The notes: a model not told the origin generated them from the sequence alone. DNA of 64,000 nucleotides from Legionella sp. (GCA_017306715.1 JAFKHV010000019.1:1-64000); one strand, 5' to 3'; shown: positions 9,106 to 18,623, counted from the first letter of the stretch. Numbers and translations are program-made.

Positions 9106-9861
9106 TCAACCCCGAATATTATAACCACCATCTACATAGATGACTTGACCCGTGATGTATTGGGCCTTTGGGGATACAAGAAAAGTGGTCATTTCGCCAA
9201 TTGCATCAATGGTCACTAACTGATGAAGAGGCGCTTCATTAGCTGCTTTTTCCATCAATTGGTCAAAGTCAGACAAGCCTGATGCTGCGCGCGTATTAAT
9301 AGGGCCTGGCGAGATGGCATTGACCCTAATTTTTTTACTACCCAACTCCATAGCTAAATAACGCACGGTTGTTTCTAATGCAGCTTTGACCGGCCCCATT
9401 AGGTTATAATTTTTTACCACCTTTTCTGCCCCATAGTAACTCATGGTGATTAGACTGCCTCCATCGCGCATCAGTGACTCAGCAGCTTTTGCTAATCGGA
9501 TAAAGGAATGGCAGGAGATATCCATTGCTGTTATGAACCCATCGCGCGAGCAATCCACCACGCGGCCTTGTAAATCACTTTTTGGTGCAAAGGCAATCGC
9601 ATGAATGATAAAGTCCATTTTTCCCCAATGGGTTTTGATGCGGTGAAATAAATCTTCCAGTTGTGCATCATCCCTCACATCAAGCGGCATAAATATGGGG
9701 CAAGAAATACTATTCACCAGGGGTTGTACATATTCTTTTGTTTTTTCATTCTGATAAGTAATAGCAAGTTCGTTACCTGCTTCATGCAAGATTTTGGCAC
9801 ATCCCCAGGCAATAGAGTCTTTATTAGCCACCCCAACAATCAGTCCTTTTAAATGAGTCAT
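9106..9861 (-). CDS. fabI: Enoyl-ACP reductase (FabI-like)
   Basis: This 251-aa NAD(P)H-dependent reductase of the FabI family normally carries out the last step of the fatty-acid elongation cycle and is the target of triclosan-type inhibitors. The N-terminal GVANKDSIAWG replaces a classical GxGxxG, and the active-site Y-x6-K is seen in KNYNLMGPVKAA. It is the last gene of an operon with ackA and maoC-pta, overlapping ackA by 4 bp. Because the host must have its own FabI, this copy may serve acyl-CoA or stress metabolism, or act as a target-duplication resistance gene. Both readings are inference. Confidence 0.9.
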   Translation of the reverse strand: MTHLKGLIVGVANKDSIAWGCAKILHEAGNELAITYQNEKTKEYVQPLVNSISCPIFMPLDVRDDAQLEDLFHRIKTHWGKMDFIIHAIAFAPKSDLQGRVVDCSRDGFITAMDISCHSFIRLAKAAESLMRDGGSLITMSYYGAEKVVKNYNLMGPVKAALETTVRYLAMELGSKKIRVNAISPGPINTRAASGLSDFDQLMEKAANEAPLHQLVTIDAIGEMTTFLVSPKAQYITGQVIYVDGGYNIRG

Positions 9862-11012
9862 CTGTGTTTCTCCTTATGATTTTCAAGAGCTGATATCGTG
9901 TGCATTGCCATCATTCGCTCTTCATTTGCCTGAATAACGTGTACTTCAAAAGGTTTTAAAAAATCAAGGTGTCGGAGAATCGTATCGCGTATGAGATTTG
10001 AGTTTTCGCCAATTCCACCAGTAAACACAACGCCATCAACACCGCCCAACGCTACCACCATCATACCTGCCAATTGCGCTGTTCTCATGCAAAAATAATC
10101 AAGTGCAAATCGTGCATTGGGTTCATTACTATCCTGCAAAAGACGAACATCGTGTGTCCAGTCTGATAACCCAAGAAGTCCTGATTCATGATAGAGGATA
10201 GACTCTGCATCATCAGGAGATAAGTTAAGCTCACGAATCATATATATGACAGCCCCTGGGTCAAGTGCTCCACAGCGGGTACCCATCGGTAAACCGTCAA
10301 GTGCCGTCATACCCATGGTGGTATCCATGCTGATGCCATTGTGCATGGCGCATAAACTGGCGCCATTACCAAGATGGGCCGCGACAATGCGCCCTCTTGC
10401 CAAGTCCGGTTCATGCCTACGTAAAAAATGAGCTATCCATTCATAAGAAAGACCATGAAAACCATAACGGCGAATCCCTTTATCACGGATGGTTTGCGGC
10501 AAGGCATATTCGGTGAATAAAGGGTCATGATTGGCATGAAAAGCCGTATCAAAACAAGCTATTTGCATTAAATCAGGCTTAAGCGTGCTAAACATATCAA
10601 TTGCAATAAGATTATGCGGTTGGTGTAAGGGCGCTAAAGGACACAACTCCCGCAAATAGGTCATCACTTCAGGAGTTATAATGACACTCGAGGTAAATCT
10701 TGTGCCACCATGAACGATTCGATGTGTTACCGTGTCTACCTGCCAATGTTGGTTTTGTGCTTCAATCCAATGCAGGATGAAGTGCAACGCTTTTTCATGG
10801 TCATAATCAGCAGGGAGCTCTATTTTTTCAGATTGATTAACTGCAAACTCTTGCCTTTCATTGACTGCTGAAAATAAAGGGCTACTTCCTAAATCAGATA
10901 CTTTGCCTTGCGCCAAAAGTTCTAATGAAGGCGTTCTTGAAAAGACTTGAAATTTTACACTTGATGAGCCGGTATTAATCACCAGGATGCTGTTTTCTAT
11001 TTTGTTTGTCAT
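9858..11012 (-). CDS. ackA: Acetate/propionate/butyrate kinase
   Basis: This 384-aa kinase of the acetate kinase family makes ATP from an acyl phosphate and ADP. The N-terminal LVINTGSSSVKFQVF, HRIVHGG, GFHGLSYEWI and HLGNGAS motifs are all present. It overlaps maoC-pta upstream and fabI downstream by 4 bp each. The physical coupling with a phosphotransacylase implies the route acyl-CoA to acyl phosphate to ATP. It is slightly shorter than E. coli AckA (400 aa). Confidence 0.93.
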   Translation of the reverse strand: MTNKIENSILVINTGSSSVKFQVFSRTPSLELLAQGKVSDLGSSPLFSAVNERQEFAVNQSEKIELPADYDHEKALHFILHWIEAQNQHWQVDTVTHRIVHGGTRFTSSVIITPEVMTYLRELCPLAPLHQPHNLIAIDMFSTLKPDLMQIACFDTAFHANHDPLFTEYALPQTIRDKGIRRYGFHGLSYEWIAHFLRRHEPDLARGRIVAAHLGNGASLCAMHNGISMDTTMGMTALDGLPMGTRCGALDPGAVIYMIRELNLSPDDAESILYHESGLLGLSDWTHDVRLLQDSNEPNARFALDYFCMRTAQLAGMMVVALGGVDGVVFTGGIGENSNLIRDTILRHLDFLKPFEVHVIQANEERMMAMHTISALENHKEKHR

Positions 11013-12415
11013 TTTATCTTCCCAGCCTTGCGCGCTGCAGCCATTTTAACTGCTAAGGCGCAGGATAGGAGTCGAGTTCGCAATGAATCAGCGCGACTCG
11101 TCAAAATAATGGGTACACGGACACCTAAAACAATACCCCCAGCATCAGCATGCCCGAGAAAAGTCAACTGCTTCGCTAGAATGTTACCCGACTCAATGTC
11201 AGGGACCAGTAAAATATCAGCATCGCCCGCGACCGGTGATATAATTCCTTTATCGTCTGCGGCCTGCTTGTTAATCGCATTATCAAATGCTAAAGGTCCA
11301 TCAAGAATACCGTCGGTGATTTGTCCGCGGTCGGCCATTTTACACAAGGTGGCCGCATCGACTGTCGCTTCCATCTTGGGGTTCACCAGCTCTGTGGCCG
11401 CAAGAACAGCTACTTTGGGTTTTTTATTTTCTCCGAACAAGACACGCCAAAGATTAATCGCATTTTGACAGATATCCGCCTTCTCAGCAGCATTAGGCGC
11501 GATATTAATGGCAGCATCTGTGATAATAAGCGGTTTATGATAAGACGGGGCATCCATGAGGTAGGCATGACTGATACGATATTTTGTACGTAAATTGGAG
11601 GCGATAGGTACAATGGCAGCTAATAACTCCTGGCTACTCAAAGAGCCTTTCATGATAGCATCAATTTTTGCTGTTGCTGCCAACTCCACGGCCTTGCTTG
11701 CTGCCGCATCACTATGCTCTGTATCAATGAGCTCCCAGTGGGTGATATCAATCTCTGCCTCAAGAGCTGCTGCCTTAATCTTTGCCATTGGACCAATTAA
11801 AATAGGAATAATTAGTTTAGCCTTGGCGGAATCAGCTACTGCGGTGAGCACATTGGCTTTTACCGGATGAACAATCGCTGTGCGGATGGCCTCCATATCT
11901 TGGCATGATTGAATGATAGCCTGAAAGCGGTCGTGGTTATGAATTTCAATATGTGGCAAATCAGCTCTTGCCACACGTATTTTTTGAGTCGGTGCAAGTA
12001 CCGTTGCCAACCCTTCAATAACAATGTCTCCACGCTGATTCACACCTTTGCAGTCAAAGGTTACGATTGGCTTATCAGAACGTTTATCGCGTACGATAAG
12101 CGTGATGGTGATGTTATCTCCAATACGTACCGGTTTTCTAAATTTAATATCTTGCTCAAGATAAATGGTCCCTGGACCAGGCAAAACAGTCCCAAGCAAT
12201 GCAGAAATTAATGAACCAGACCACATTCCATGACCAACAATGCCACGAAAAATATCGCTTTTGGCAAATACAGGATCCATATGAGCAGGGTTTACATCAC
12301 CAGACATTACCGCAAATAGCGAAATGTCTTCTTGCTTTAGTGTTTTATTTAAACTGGCCTGTTGACCAAGAGCTAACTCATCAAAGGTAATATTTTCCAA
12401 AAACTCCTTATCCAT
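11009..12415 (-). CDS. Bifunctional MaoC-like hydratase / phosphate acyltransferase
   Basis: This 468-aa fusion joins an N-terminal MaoC hot-dog domain (about residues 1-150, with GDVNPAHMDPVFA as the hydratase motif) to a C-terminal phosphate acetyl/butyryltransferase (about 165-465). The first part would hydrate enoyl-CoA to (R)-3-hydroxyacyl-CoA, and the second converts acyl-CoA plus phosphate to acyl phosphate. It heads an operon with ackA and fabI (4-bp overlaps). This pairing is a known fusion in proteobacteria and suits substrate-level ATP production during energy stress. The promoter must lie in 12416-12660. Confidence 0.9.
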   Translation of the reverse strand: MDKEFLENITFDELALGQQASLNKTLKQEDISLFAVMSGDVNPAHMDPVFAKSDIFRGIVGHGMWSGSLISALLGTVLPGPGTIYLEQDIKFRKPVRIGDNITITLIVRDKRSDKPIVTFDCKGVNQRGDIVIEGLATVLAPTQKIRVARADLPHIEIHNHDRFQAIIQSCQDMEAIRTAIVHPVKANVLTAVADSAKAKLIIPILIGPMAKIKAAALEAEIDITHWELIDTEHSDAAASKAVELAATAKIDAIMKGSLSSQELLAAIVPIASNLRTKYRISHAYLMDAPSYHKPLIITDAAINIAPNAAEKADICQNAINLWRVLFGENKKPKVAVLAATELVNPKMEATVDAATLCKMADRGQITDGILDGPLAFDNAINKQAADDKGIISPVAGDADILLVPDIESGNILAKQLTFLGHADAGGIVLGVRVPIILTSRADSLRTRLLSCALAVKMAAARKAGKIK

Positions 12416-12660
12416 TCATTCGTTCCTTTTAATTTAAATCATATCAAGACATGAATTTTTCGAATAATTATACAATAGGATTGTACATAGCGCTTGATTA
12501 ATAGTTTTTTTGAAATATTTGATGTTGGTAATATATGCTTTGTCATCAATAATGTTGTAAATAAGCTAAATCATATTCTAGTATTGTTGATGTTCGTCAT
12601 GAAGCATTCCTTGAAACTTAAGTTAATTTCGTGCGATATGGTAATCAAAGTTGAATAAAG

Positions 12661-13674
12661 TTAACAGTTTATTCTTAATTCATGTGTTACTAATTGAGTT
12701 AATTCTCTAATACTCTCTTTGACTTGAATAATAGTAGGCAAAACTTGAAGAACCTGCTCAATACCAATATCCTGCTGCTCTTTATCAGAGCTAAAAGAAC
12801 GCTCTATATTATACACCAACCAATTGATCCAATTGCCCAGAACACCATAAAAGGCCGCTTCCAAATGATCGTGATTTATTGTTATTCCAGAAGATGCGTA
12901 TGTCTTTAACATTTTTATAAATAAAGGCTGATGAAACAGTTGAGTAGTAATTCCACTCCAATCAAGAGCACAATTGACTATTTCATAAGTGGGATTAAGT
13001 TTTCGCGCAGATTCCCAATCGATAAGAAACGGAGCATCATTTTTATCCCATAGAACATTTTTCTGATCGAGATCACCATGGCTTACTACACTGCTACTTT
13101 GTAGAATAGGTATTGCTTTTTGATAGAGATTGTTAAGCTCAATTATAACTCTTTGATTACTTTTTAATTGCTCCTTAAACATCAAATTTTGGTTAGCTGA
13201 TTGGTCTATTAACACACTAATTTTTTCATTGGGATGAATATCAAATTCTTGAGCGCTCAGTTCAGGAACATTAAGATTAATGCGATGAATTTTAGCCAAG
13301 AAAGTGGCTATTTTAAGCGAATGCACTTCAGATATAGCGTCTTTATCCAATGCTTTTGCTGTTATCCAAGGATAAACAAGAAAAGCCTCATCTTCTGAAA
13401 GGATTAAGTAATTATTTTCTAATTTTAGAGCATGAACTGCGGGAATAGTACGCTGGGAAAATTGGAAGGCTATATCTTCGGTCAATTCATATTGGGATTT
13501 AACTTCTTCAGTTAACTGAATCCTTTTATTGAGCTGTTTTATAGCAAATTGCGAGCCATTGCATTCCAAATACCACATTTTATGTAAAAGACCGCCGTAA
13601 ACTCTTTGAGGCAAGTCGCAAGGTTGCTTCATCTTTAATTTTTTACAGATTGTTTCCAGTTGATTTTTATTCAC
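12661..13674 (-). CDS. Aminoglycoside phosphotransferase (APH)-family kinase
   Basis: This 337-aa kinase-fold protein carries the APH/choline-kinase catalytic loop (SHGDLDQKNVLW, about residues 200-211) and the metal-binding segment LIDWES. Family members phosphorylate aminoglycosides, macrolides, choline, homoserine or other small molecules, and the substrate is not readable here. It is the last gene of a nine-gene minus-strand operon that starts at 19459 and overlaps the preceding GNAT gene by 8 bp. Its position in a resistance-like block makes a modifying role plausible but unproven. Confidence 0.8.
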   Translation of the reverse strand: MNKNQLETICKKLKMKQPCDLPQRVYGGLLHKMWYLECNGSQFAIKQLNKRIQLTEEVKSQYELTEDIAFQFSQRTIPAVHALKLENNYLILSEDEAFLVYPWITAKALDKDAISEVHSLKIATFLAKIHRINLNVPELSAQEFDIHPNEKISVLIDQSANQNLMFKEQLKSNQRVIIELNNLYQKAIPILQSSSVVSHGDLDQKNVLWDKNDAPFLIDWESARKLNPTYEIVNCALDWSGITTQLFHQPLFIKMLKTYASSGITINHDHLEAAFYGVLGNWINWLVYNIERSFSSDKEQQDIGIEQVLQVLPTIIQVKESIRELTQLVTHELRINC

Positions 13675-14704
13675 TATGAGCTGCCTTAAGAATGCCTTGT
13701 GTTTCTAATTCTTCGTTAAAAAATTTAACAAAAAATGTCTTGCTTAACTTGGGATTTTTTTTATTGATTCTCGTAAATTCTGCCATGAAACCACACTTTT
13801 TATAAAACTCTGGAGCTTGAAAAGCACTGGTCACTAAATTGATATTATTAAAGCCCTGCCCTTTGAAGTGATGCTCTAGAGCAAGCAATAGCTGCTTGCC
13901 ATACCCTTTACCACGATGAGCACTGTCTACCCAAATATCATCCACATAAATTTCTGAAAACGCAGTAAAGGCATTAATCACACCAAAAACTTCCCCTTGG
14001 GCAGAAGAAATGGTCACTGAAAAACGTCGATAATTAACGTCGATACCATGCTGAGCCTCATAGGCAATAAGTCCTTTTGTCATGCGTTTTTCCGTAGCTT
14101 CATCAAGTTCATCAACAAATTGGATTTGATATTCTTTCGTGCTTTCTAAGGGTTCCCCTGAATTCTGTACATTACTATCAAAACGAAAAATAACTCGTTG
14201 CGGTTGATGCGGATCATAATTGACTGTTTTGATTTCTTCCTGGTAATTACCCAGTGTAATTTTTGAAATAGTATTGCGCCAAAAGCTAAGCCCTCGCTTG
14301 TTTTCCGGAATCACAGAAACTTCCCATAAGCCGGGATGCATTTTCCAAAGTTCAGAGGAAACCAAATATCCTAAACTTTTGCCTTGAAACTTAGCAGTAA
14401 TGAAAAACTCGCCCATATTCCACGCAGTATCAGGATAAATTCCTTCTTGATTTAATAAGGCAAAACCTGCCAATTCATTGCCTACTTTAATCAGAAAGGC
14501 TTTTCTTGTCGGTTCTTCAAAGTAATTTTTAAAGTCAAAGCTTTCATACAAGCCATCGGAAGGTAAAACCCAATCATCTGAAATAAAACCACAGTCACGC
14601 GAGAGTTCATATACATAAAAGCGAGCCATGTTTTGGATGATAGGATAATCATCTAATGTTGCTGTCTCAACTTTTAAAGCAGATTGTAATTCTTTGATGT
14701 TCAC
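13667..14704 (-). CDS. Tandem GNAT acetyltransferase (two domains)
   Basis: At 345 aa this has two GNAT-like halves. The N-terminal half (1-165) resembles predicted acetyltransferases with a poorly kept acetyl-CoA loop. The C-terminal half (about 185-325) carries a clear loop, VDSAHRGKGYGKQLL, and ends EFYKKCGFMAEF. Tandem GNATs often have one catalytic and one structural half. It overlaps both neighbours by 4 to 8 bp. The substrate is unknown. Confidence 0.78.
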   Translation of the reverse strand: MNIKELQSALKVETATLDDYPIIQNMARFYVYELSRDCGFISDDWVLPSDGLYESFDFKNYFEEPTRKAFLIKVGNELAGFALLNQEGIYPDTAWNMGEFFITAKFQGKSLGYLVSSELWKMHPGLWEVSVIPENKRGLSFWRNTISKITLGNYQEEIKTVNYDPHQPQRVIFRFDSNVQNSGEPLESTKEYQIQFVDELDEATEKRMTKGLIAYEAQHGIDVNYRRFSVTISSAQGEVFGVINAFTAFSEIYVDDIWVDSAHRGKGYGKQLLLALEHHFKGQGFNNINLVTSAFQAPEFYKKCGFMAEFTRINKKNPKLSKTFFVKFFNEELETQGILKAAHSE

Positions 14705-15153
14705 AGCACTTTCCTTAAATACAGTTTCGCCATATGACCTTCATTCTGATATCCAAGCGATTTGTAAAAATTATGGGAGCCCTCTTTCGCTCGCCTAAGT
14801 CCCGATGTCAAGTCAATGATACAGGGACTAAATTGCCTGGCAAAATCCTCAACAGTAATCATAAGCTTTTTACCTATTCCTTGATTACGATATCCTTGGT
14901 CGACCACAAGGCCTTCAATATGAAATCTTGTTGTGTCGGAAACAAAAAGAGTGCTTTTAGACCAAGCAACCCAACCAACAACTTTTCCAGCAATTTCCGC
15001 AAGAAGAACACCGTAATGCGGTTCATTAGTAAATAGCTCAAGTCGTCTTTGCAATTCATCAGGCGATTGCGGATAGCCCAATTGTTCCATTAAAGGGTGA
15101 AGATGTTGAGCATCATCAATTAATGCTTTGCGGATAATCAATTCAACAGACAT
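14701..15153 (-). CDS. GNAT-family N-acetyltransferase
   Basis: This 150-aa single-domain GNAT has the acetyl-CoA pyrophosphate loop VVDQGYRNQGIGKKLM and the conserved C-terminal SHNFYKSLGYQNEG. The length is typical of small antibiotic- or amine-modifying enzymes. It overlaps the tandem GNAT gene by 4 bp and is 1 bp from the GNAT-cupin gene. I see no substrate-specific feature. Confidence 0.8.
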   Translation of the reverse strand: MSVELIIRKALIDDAQHLHPLMEQLGYPQSPDELQRRLELFTNEPHYGVLLAEIAGKVVGWVAWSKSTLFVSDTTRFHIEGLVVDQGYRNQGIGKKLMITVEDFARQFSPCIIDLTSGLRRAKEGSHNFYKSLGYQNEGHMAKLYLRKVL

Positions 15154-15154
15154 T

Positions 15155-16012
15155 TTAGAACTCCAGATTCACTCTATCCCCTGATAGATTAGGAGATGAA
15201 ATCACCAAAAAAGAAACCAAATTTCCGGAACAGTTTTTCACTTGATGGGCTACCCTTGCTTTAATATTTATTCCTTCCTGTTCATGCAACACTTGTTCAT
15301 AATCTTCAAACTCAATAACCAATTGTCCCTGTAAACAATAAAAAAATTGCTCTGTTTCCTGATGATAATGCTTTATCTCACAACTTCCTGCGGGCATCGT
15401 TTCATAAATAACACTAAACTGACCATTATTTTTTAACCACCACCCATCACAATCTTGTCCCCACTTAAAATGAGAGGCATTGTTTATTGAGACAACCTCT
15501 TCGCTCACCACAGACGCTGATACAGGTAATTTTGGTTTTTGACTTAAGCTTGAGACTGAATCACCATTAAAGAGTCCGATATCTCTTGTTTCCTGAAATT
15601 CTTTGCGCAAAAAATAAAAAATAGAATTTTTTTGAAACCCGTGCCGCTCAAACTCAAGTTTAAATCCTAATTTTTTATAAAATTCTATTGCCTCCCAATC
15701 CATAGTATTAACTGTTGCAAAAGCGCAGCCTTTCTCATTACCATACTTCAATGCCGCTTGCATGAGCTTTGTTCCCCATCCTTGATGTCTGATGGACTCA
15801 CTCACCCAAAGATTATCAACATGAAGACCTCCATAGAGAGTTCCGCCACTACAACCACCCACAACGCTATTGTCTGCATCACGAATAAAGCATGCAAAGA
15901 AATCTAAGGATTCGAAGCCTCTTTGTTGTTTGGCGTACTCCTTAATCCCATTCGTTAATATTTGAACATCATCAGGGTTTGGATTTTCTAAAAACGATAA
16001 TTTTAAAGTCAT
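15155..16012 (-). CDS. GNAT acetyltransferase fused to a cupin domain
   Basis: At 285 aa, residues 1-145 form a GNAT (motif VSESIRHQGWGTKLM, then EFYKKLGFKLEF) and residues about 165-280 form a cupin with the metal motif H-x-H-x(4)-E (IKHYHQETEQFFYCLQG). The start is taken at ATG 16012 just after the upstream cupin stop; a TTG at 16039 would add nine residues. An acetyltransferase joined to a small-molecule-binding or isomerase-type cupin is uncommon and suggests a sugar or amino-sugar substrate, but this is inference. The next gene upstream also encodes a cupin. Confidence 0.75.
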   Translation of the reverse strand: MTLKLSFLENPNPDDVQILTNGIKEYAKQQRGFESLDFFACFIRDADNSVVGGCSGGTLYGGLHVDNLWVSESIRHQGWGTKLMQAALKYGNEKGCAFATVNTMDWEAIEFYKKLGFKLEFERHGFQKNSIFYFLRKEFQETRDIGLFNGDSVSSLSQKPKLPVSASVVSEEVVSINNASHFKWGQDCDGWWLKNNGQFSVIYETMPAGSCEIKHYHQETEQFFYCLQGQLVIEFEDYEQVLHEQEGINIKARVAHQVKNCSGNLVSFLVISSPNLSGDRVNLEF

Positions 16013-16017
16013 CTCAT

Positions 16018-16404
16018 TTATTCCACTGTAGGAAGCCAAGCATCATGCTCTACATAACTTGCCTCATCACTTCCTGACCATGGTGGCATAGTAATGCAAA
16101 TAAACACCAAATCTGCTGCATCACTTCGATATTGAAAATGTGTTCCCAAGGGAATATCAATGCTGACTCCAGGTGTTAAAGGAGTAATGCTCTCTTCATC
16201 GTTCAACTTACGCCAAATTGCACCCTCACCAGAAAGGACATGCCAAAATTCAGATACAGTTTTATGCCGAACCTCTTTGGAAATCATTCCCGCCTTTAAA
16301 GTACAGTGAGCCATTCCACCTAAATGGTTATTCATCAGCAATCGAACTTCAGCTCCTGCGGGTGAAGTGTGTTGATACTCTTTGGGTATTTCTTGTGTAT
16401 TCAT
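16018..16404 (-). CDS. Cupin-domain protein
   Basis: This 128-aa single cupin (jelly-roll) domain has the core segment RHKTVSEFWHVLSGEGAIWR and a second motif GVSIDIPLGTHFQYRS. The histidines fit a metal site only partly, so it may be a binding or isomerase domain rather than an oxygenase. It is cotranscribed with the GNAT-cupin fusion just downstream and may work on the same compound. Confidence 0.7.
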   Translation of the reverse strand: MNTQEIPKEYQHTSPAGAEVRLLMNNHLGGMAHCTLKAGMISKEVRHKTVSEFWHVLSGEGAIWRKLNDEESITPLTPGVSIDIPLGTHFQYRSDAADLVFICITMPPWSGSDEASYVEHDAWLPTVE

Positions 16405-16466
16405 TTATACCTCTACTTTATTAAAACAATGCACTCATCTGTTCCTCAAATGGCTGCTTCTATTTT

Positions 16467-17360
16467 TTAATTTTGAATAGTAACGCAAGTAGTATCTGCA
16501 TCTAAAGTAACCACTTTGCCAATCGGGAGAATGCAATTTTGCTTACCGTGTCCATAAGGAAATTCTTTAATACAGGGGACTTTTAATTTTGACGCCCATT
16601 CATTGATTACATCCTCTACCGTACCATCGCTCTGATTCGATTTCTTACTTTTACAATGTTCAAATGTACCAAAAATAACGCCAGAAACTTCATCAAAAAT
16701 TCCTGCTAAATCTAATTGTGAGAACATACCATCAATATTATAGGGCTCGACACCAACATCTTCTACCAACAAAATACTTCCTTTAAAACTAGGCAGATAG
16801 GGCGTGCCCATTAAATTAGTCATCAGAGTTAAATTTCCACCAAGCAAAGGACCTCGACTAACACCTGCATGAACCTTTATTCCTTTGGAAATGGTGTACT
16901 CTTCGCCTAATAAAGAGGAAAGTAATGTTCTTTTAACCTGGGTACTCAAATGAATAGTCAAAGTAAATCCTGTATAACTTACTAAGCCACTGTTTTTAAA
17001 TAGGCCTAATTGTAACGCGGTGGTATCACTAAACCCGAATAATTGTTTTGGGTTTTTCTTTATTAATTCATAGTCTAAAAAAGGTAAAAGGCGTTGTGAA
17101 CCTTGTCCACCTCGGGTTGCAATAATTGCTTTCACTTCAGAATCTTTAAAGAAATCCATCACATCATTTGCACGATCACAGTCTTTTCCCGCTAAAAATC
17201 GTTCTGATGCAAACATATGCTTTGCATACTTTACCTTAAATCCATTCAACTTTAATAAATGAACTCCCGCTTCTATATCCTGTTCCATAATAGGGCTCGA
17301 CGGTGAAATAAGCCCTACGATATCTCCTTTTTGCAGTGGTACTGGACATAGAATCTTCAT
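16467..17360 (-). CDS. S66 peptidase (LD-carboxypeptidase / MccF-like)
   Basis: This 297-aa S66-family serine peptidase has a nucleophile elbow GFSDTTAL, the ATRGGQGSQRLLPFLDY region, the Glu segment LLVEDVGVEPYNIDGM and the His segment FPYGHGKQN, giving the full Ser-Glu-His triad. Relatives are LdcA, which trims murein tetrapeptides, and MccF, which inactivates microcin C by cutting the amide bond to the nucleotide. The surrounding acetyltransferases and tRNA-editing proteins make an MccF-like immunity role attractive. The sequence alone does not separate it from murein recycling. Confidence 0.82.
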   Translation of the reverse strand: MKILCPVPLQKGDIVGLISPSSPIMEQDIEAGVHLLKLNGFKVKYAKHMFASERFLAGKDCDRANDVMDFFKDSEVKAIIATRGGQGSQRLLPFLDYELIKKNPKQLFGFSDTTALQLGLFKNSGLVSYTGFTLTIHLSTQVKRTLLSSLLGEEYTISKGIKVHAGVSRGPLLGGNLTLMTNLMGTPYLPSFKGSILLVEDVGVEPYNIDGMFSQLDLAGIFDEVSGVIFGTFEHCKSKKSNQSDGTVEDVINEWASKLKVPCIKEFPYGHGKQNCILPIGKVVTLDADTTCVTIQN

Positions 17361-17372
17361 TTATTACCTCAA

Positions 17373-18623
17373 TTATTTTCTGCATTCAAAAACAATACTT
17401 GCGTCTTTTTCATCAGGTGACGCGTTTCGGTCAAATCCTTTAACCATCCGTACATTGCTAAAACCAACTTCAGTAAGCAAATTGCACAAGAAAGAAGGGT
17501 CTTGATAAATGCGAATTTTGTATTCCTCAACCTCTGTTTGCACTACACAGTTGTTATCAACCAAGTCATATTTGCCAATAGAGTAACAAACATCATTATC
17601 AAGCGTGGCTAATTGGCTTAAGACTATAAGTGTTCCATCTTCTTTAGGCCATCTTGAGCCTCTCCATATACCTAATTCTTTAGGAACTGCTTGACGTGTT
17701 TCTACTTCAAATACAAATAGTCCTTTATCTTCTAGGTGCTCATAAATGATTTTTAAGGCTTTTTGGATATCCGCCTTTTCTGTGATGAGACCAAATGAAC
17801 CACTGGGTATAAAAATTAAAGAATATTGATTGGATTGATTTAAATCTTCAATAAAACCATGCCAGACTTTTGGCTTAAGGTTTTTGCTAATAGATTTTGC
17901 ATGCAATCGTTCTAGCATCGGCTGACTTGCGTCAAAGCCATGAACATCAAATCCTTCTGCAACCAAAGGTAATAAAAATCGACCTGTGCCGCACATGGGT
18001 TCTAACATCAAACCCTTAGCTTCTACAGCATAGCTTCGATAGAATGAGTACTCATTTTGTGGTGCATTAGGTTTACTTAAATCATATACTTCAGTACACA
18101 GGCTCTGATAGGTATCTAGTTTTTTCATGGGTTCCTCTTTAAAATCCAATACCATTAAATATTCATCATAGAAGGTATCATTAATTTTAAGCGCTTTAGG
18201 TTCAGTGCCATAAATTCGAAACCCTTGCTTTTGATAAAAAGCGCGAGCCACAAAATTACTTACTACACAGGTCAGGTGCAATTGAGTGACACAGGTTCTT
18301 GCATGCTGAATCAGGGTTTGAATTAATGCTGTTGCAATTCCTTTCCCTCTGTAATCAGGACGTGTATATATACCCCAAAGTACGCCTCGATGTTTGGTTT
18401 TAAGTGAATTAAGCGTATAGAATCCAGCACAAGACACTAATAAATCATCAACAAAGGCACCTAATACATACCCTTTACTTAATCCATTTTGAAAATCAGT
18501 ATCGGACATAAACACTTCCTCTTCATAAGAAGAGCCAAAGCTTTCTGGTGAGTTGGCCAGAGCTTCTAAACGTATTTCTTTCCATAGATGCCAATCCGCA
18601 TCAAACAATTGTCTAATCTTCAC
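17373..18623 (-). CDS. GNAT acetyltransferase fused to an SAM-dependent methyltransferase
   Basis: At 416 aa, residues 1-165 form a GNAT (loop YTRPDYRGKGIATALI, then AFYQKQGFRIYG) and residues about 170-416 form a class I methyltransferase with motif I LEPMCGTGRFLLP. An internal ATG (MKKLDTY, residue about 166) marks the junction. The unit may be a natural fusion of two formerly separate genes, or the second domain may also be started internally. It overlaps the next GNAT gene by 4 bp. Two group-transfer activities in one chain hint at successive modification of one small molecule. Confidence 0.75.
   Translation of the reverse strand: MKIRQLFDADWHLWKEIRLEALANSPESFGSSYEEEVFMSDTDFQNGLSKGYVLGAFVDDLLVSCAGFYTLNSLKTKHRGVLWGIYTRPDYRGKGIATALIQTLIQHARTCVTQLHLTCVVSNFVARAFYQKQGFRIYGTEPKALKINDTFYDEYLMVLDFKEEPMKKLDTYQSLCTEVYDLSKPNAPQNEYSFYRSYAVEAKGLMLEPMCGTGRFLLPLVAEGFDVHGFDASQPMLERLHAKSISKNLKPKVWHGFIEDLNQSNQYSLIFIPSGSFGLITEKADIQKALKIIYEHLEDKGLFVFEVETRQAVPKELGIWRGSRWPKEDGTLIVLSQLATLDNDVCYSIGKYDLVDNNCVVQTEVEEYKIRIYQDPSFLCNLLTEVGFSNVRMVKGFDRNASPDEKDASIVFECRK

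Noticed and set aside
11028..12390. Several plus-strand frames opposite the maoC-pta gene
   Set aside because: Antisense shadows; the minus-strand protein has full domain motifs.
17373..18623. Frameshift or assembly fusion between the GNAT and methyltransferase halves
   Set aside because: The frame is open throughout with a natural linker; an error joining them would have to be exact. Kept as a fusion.
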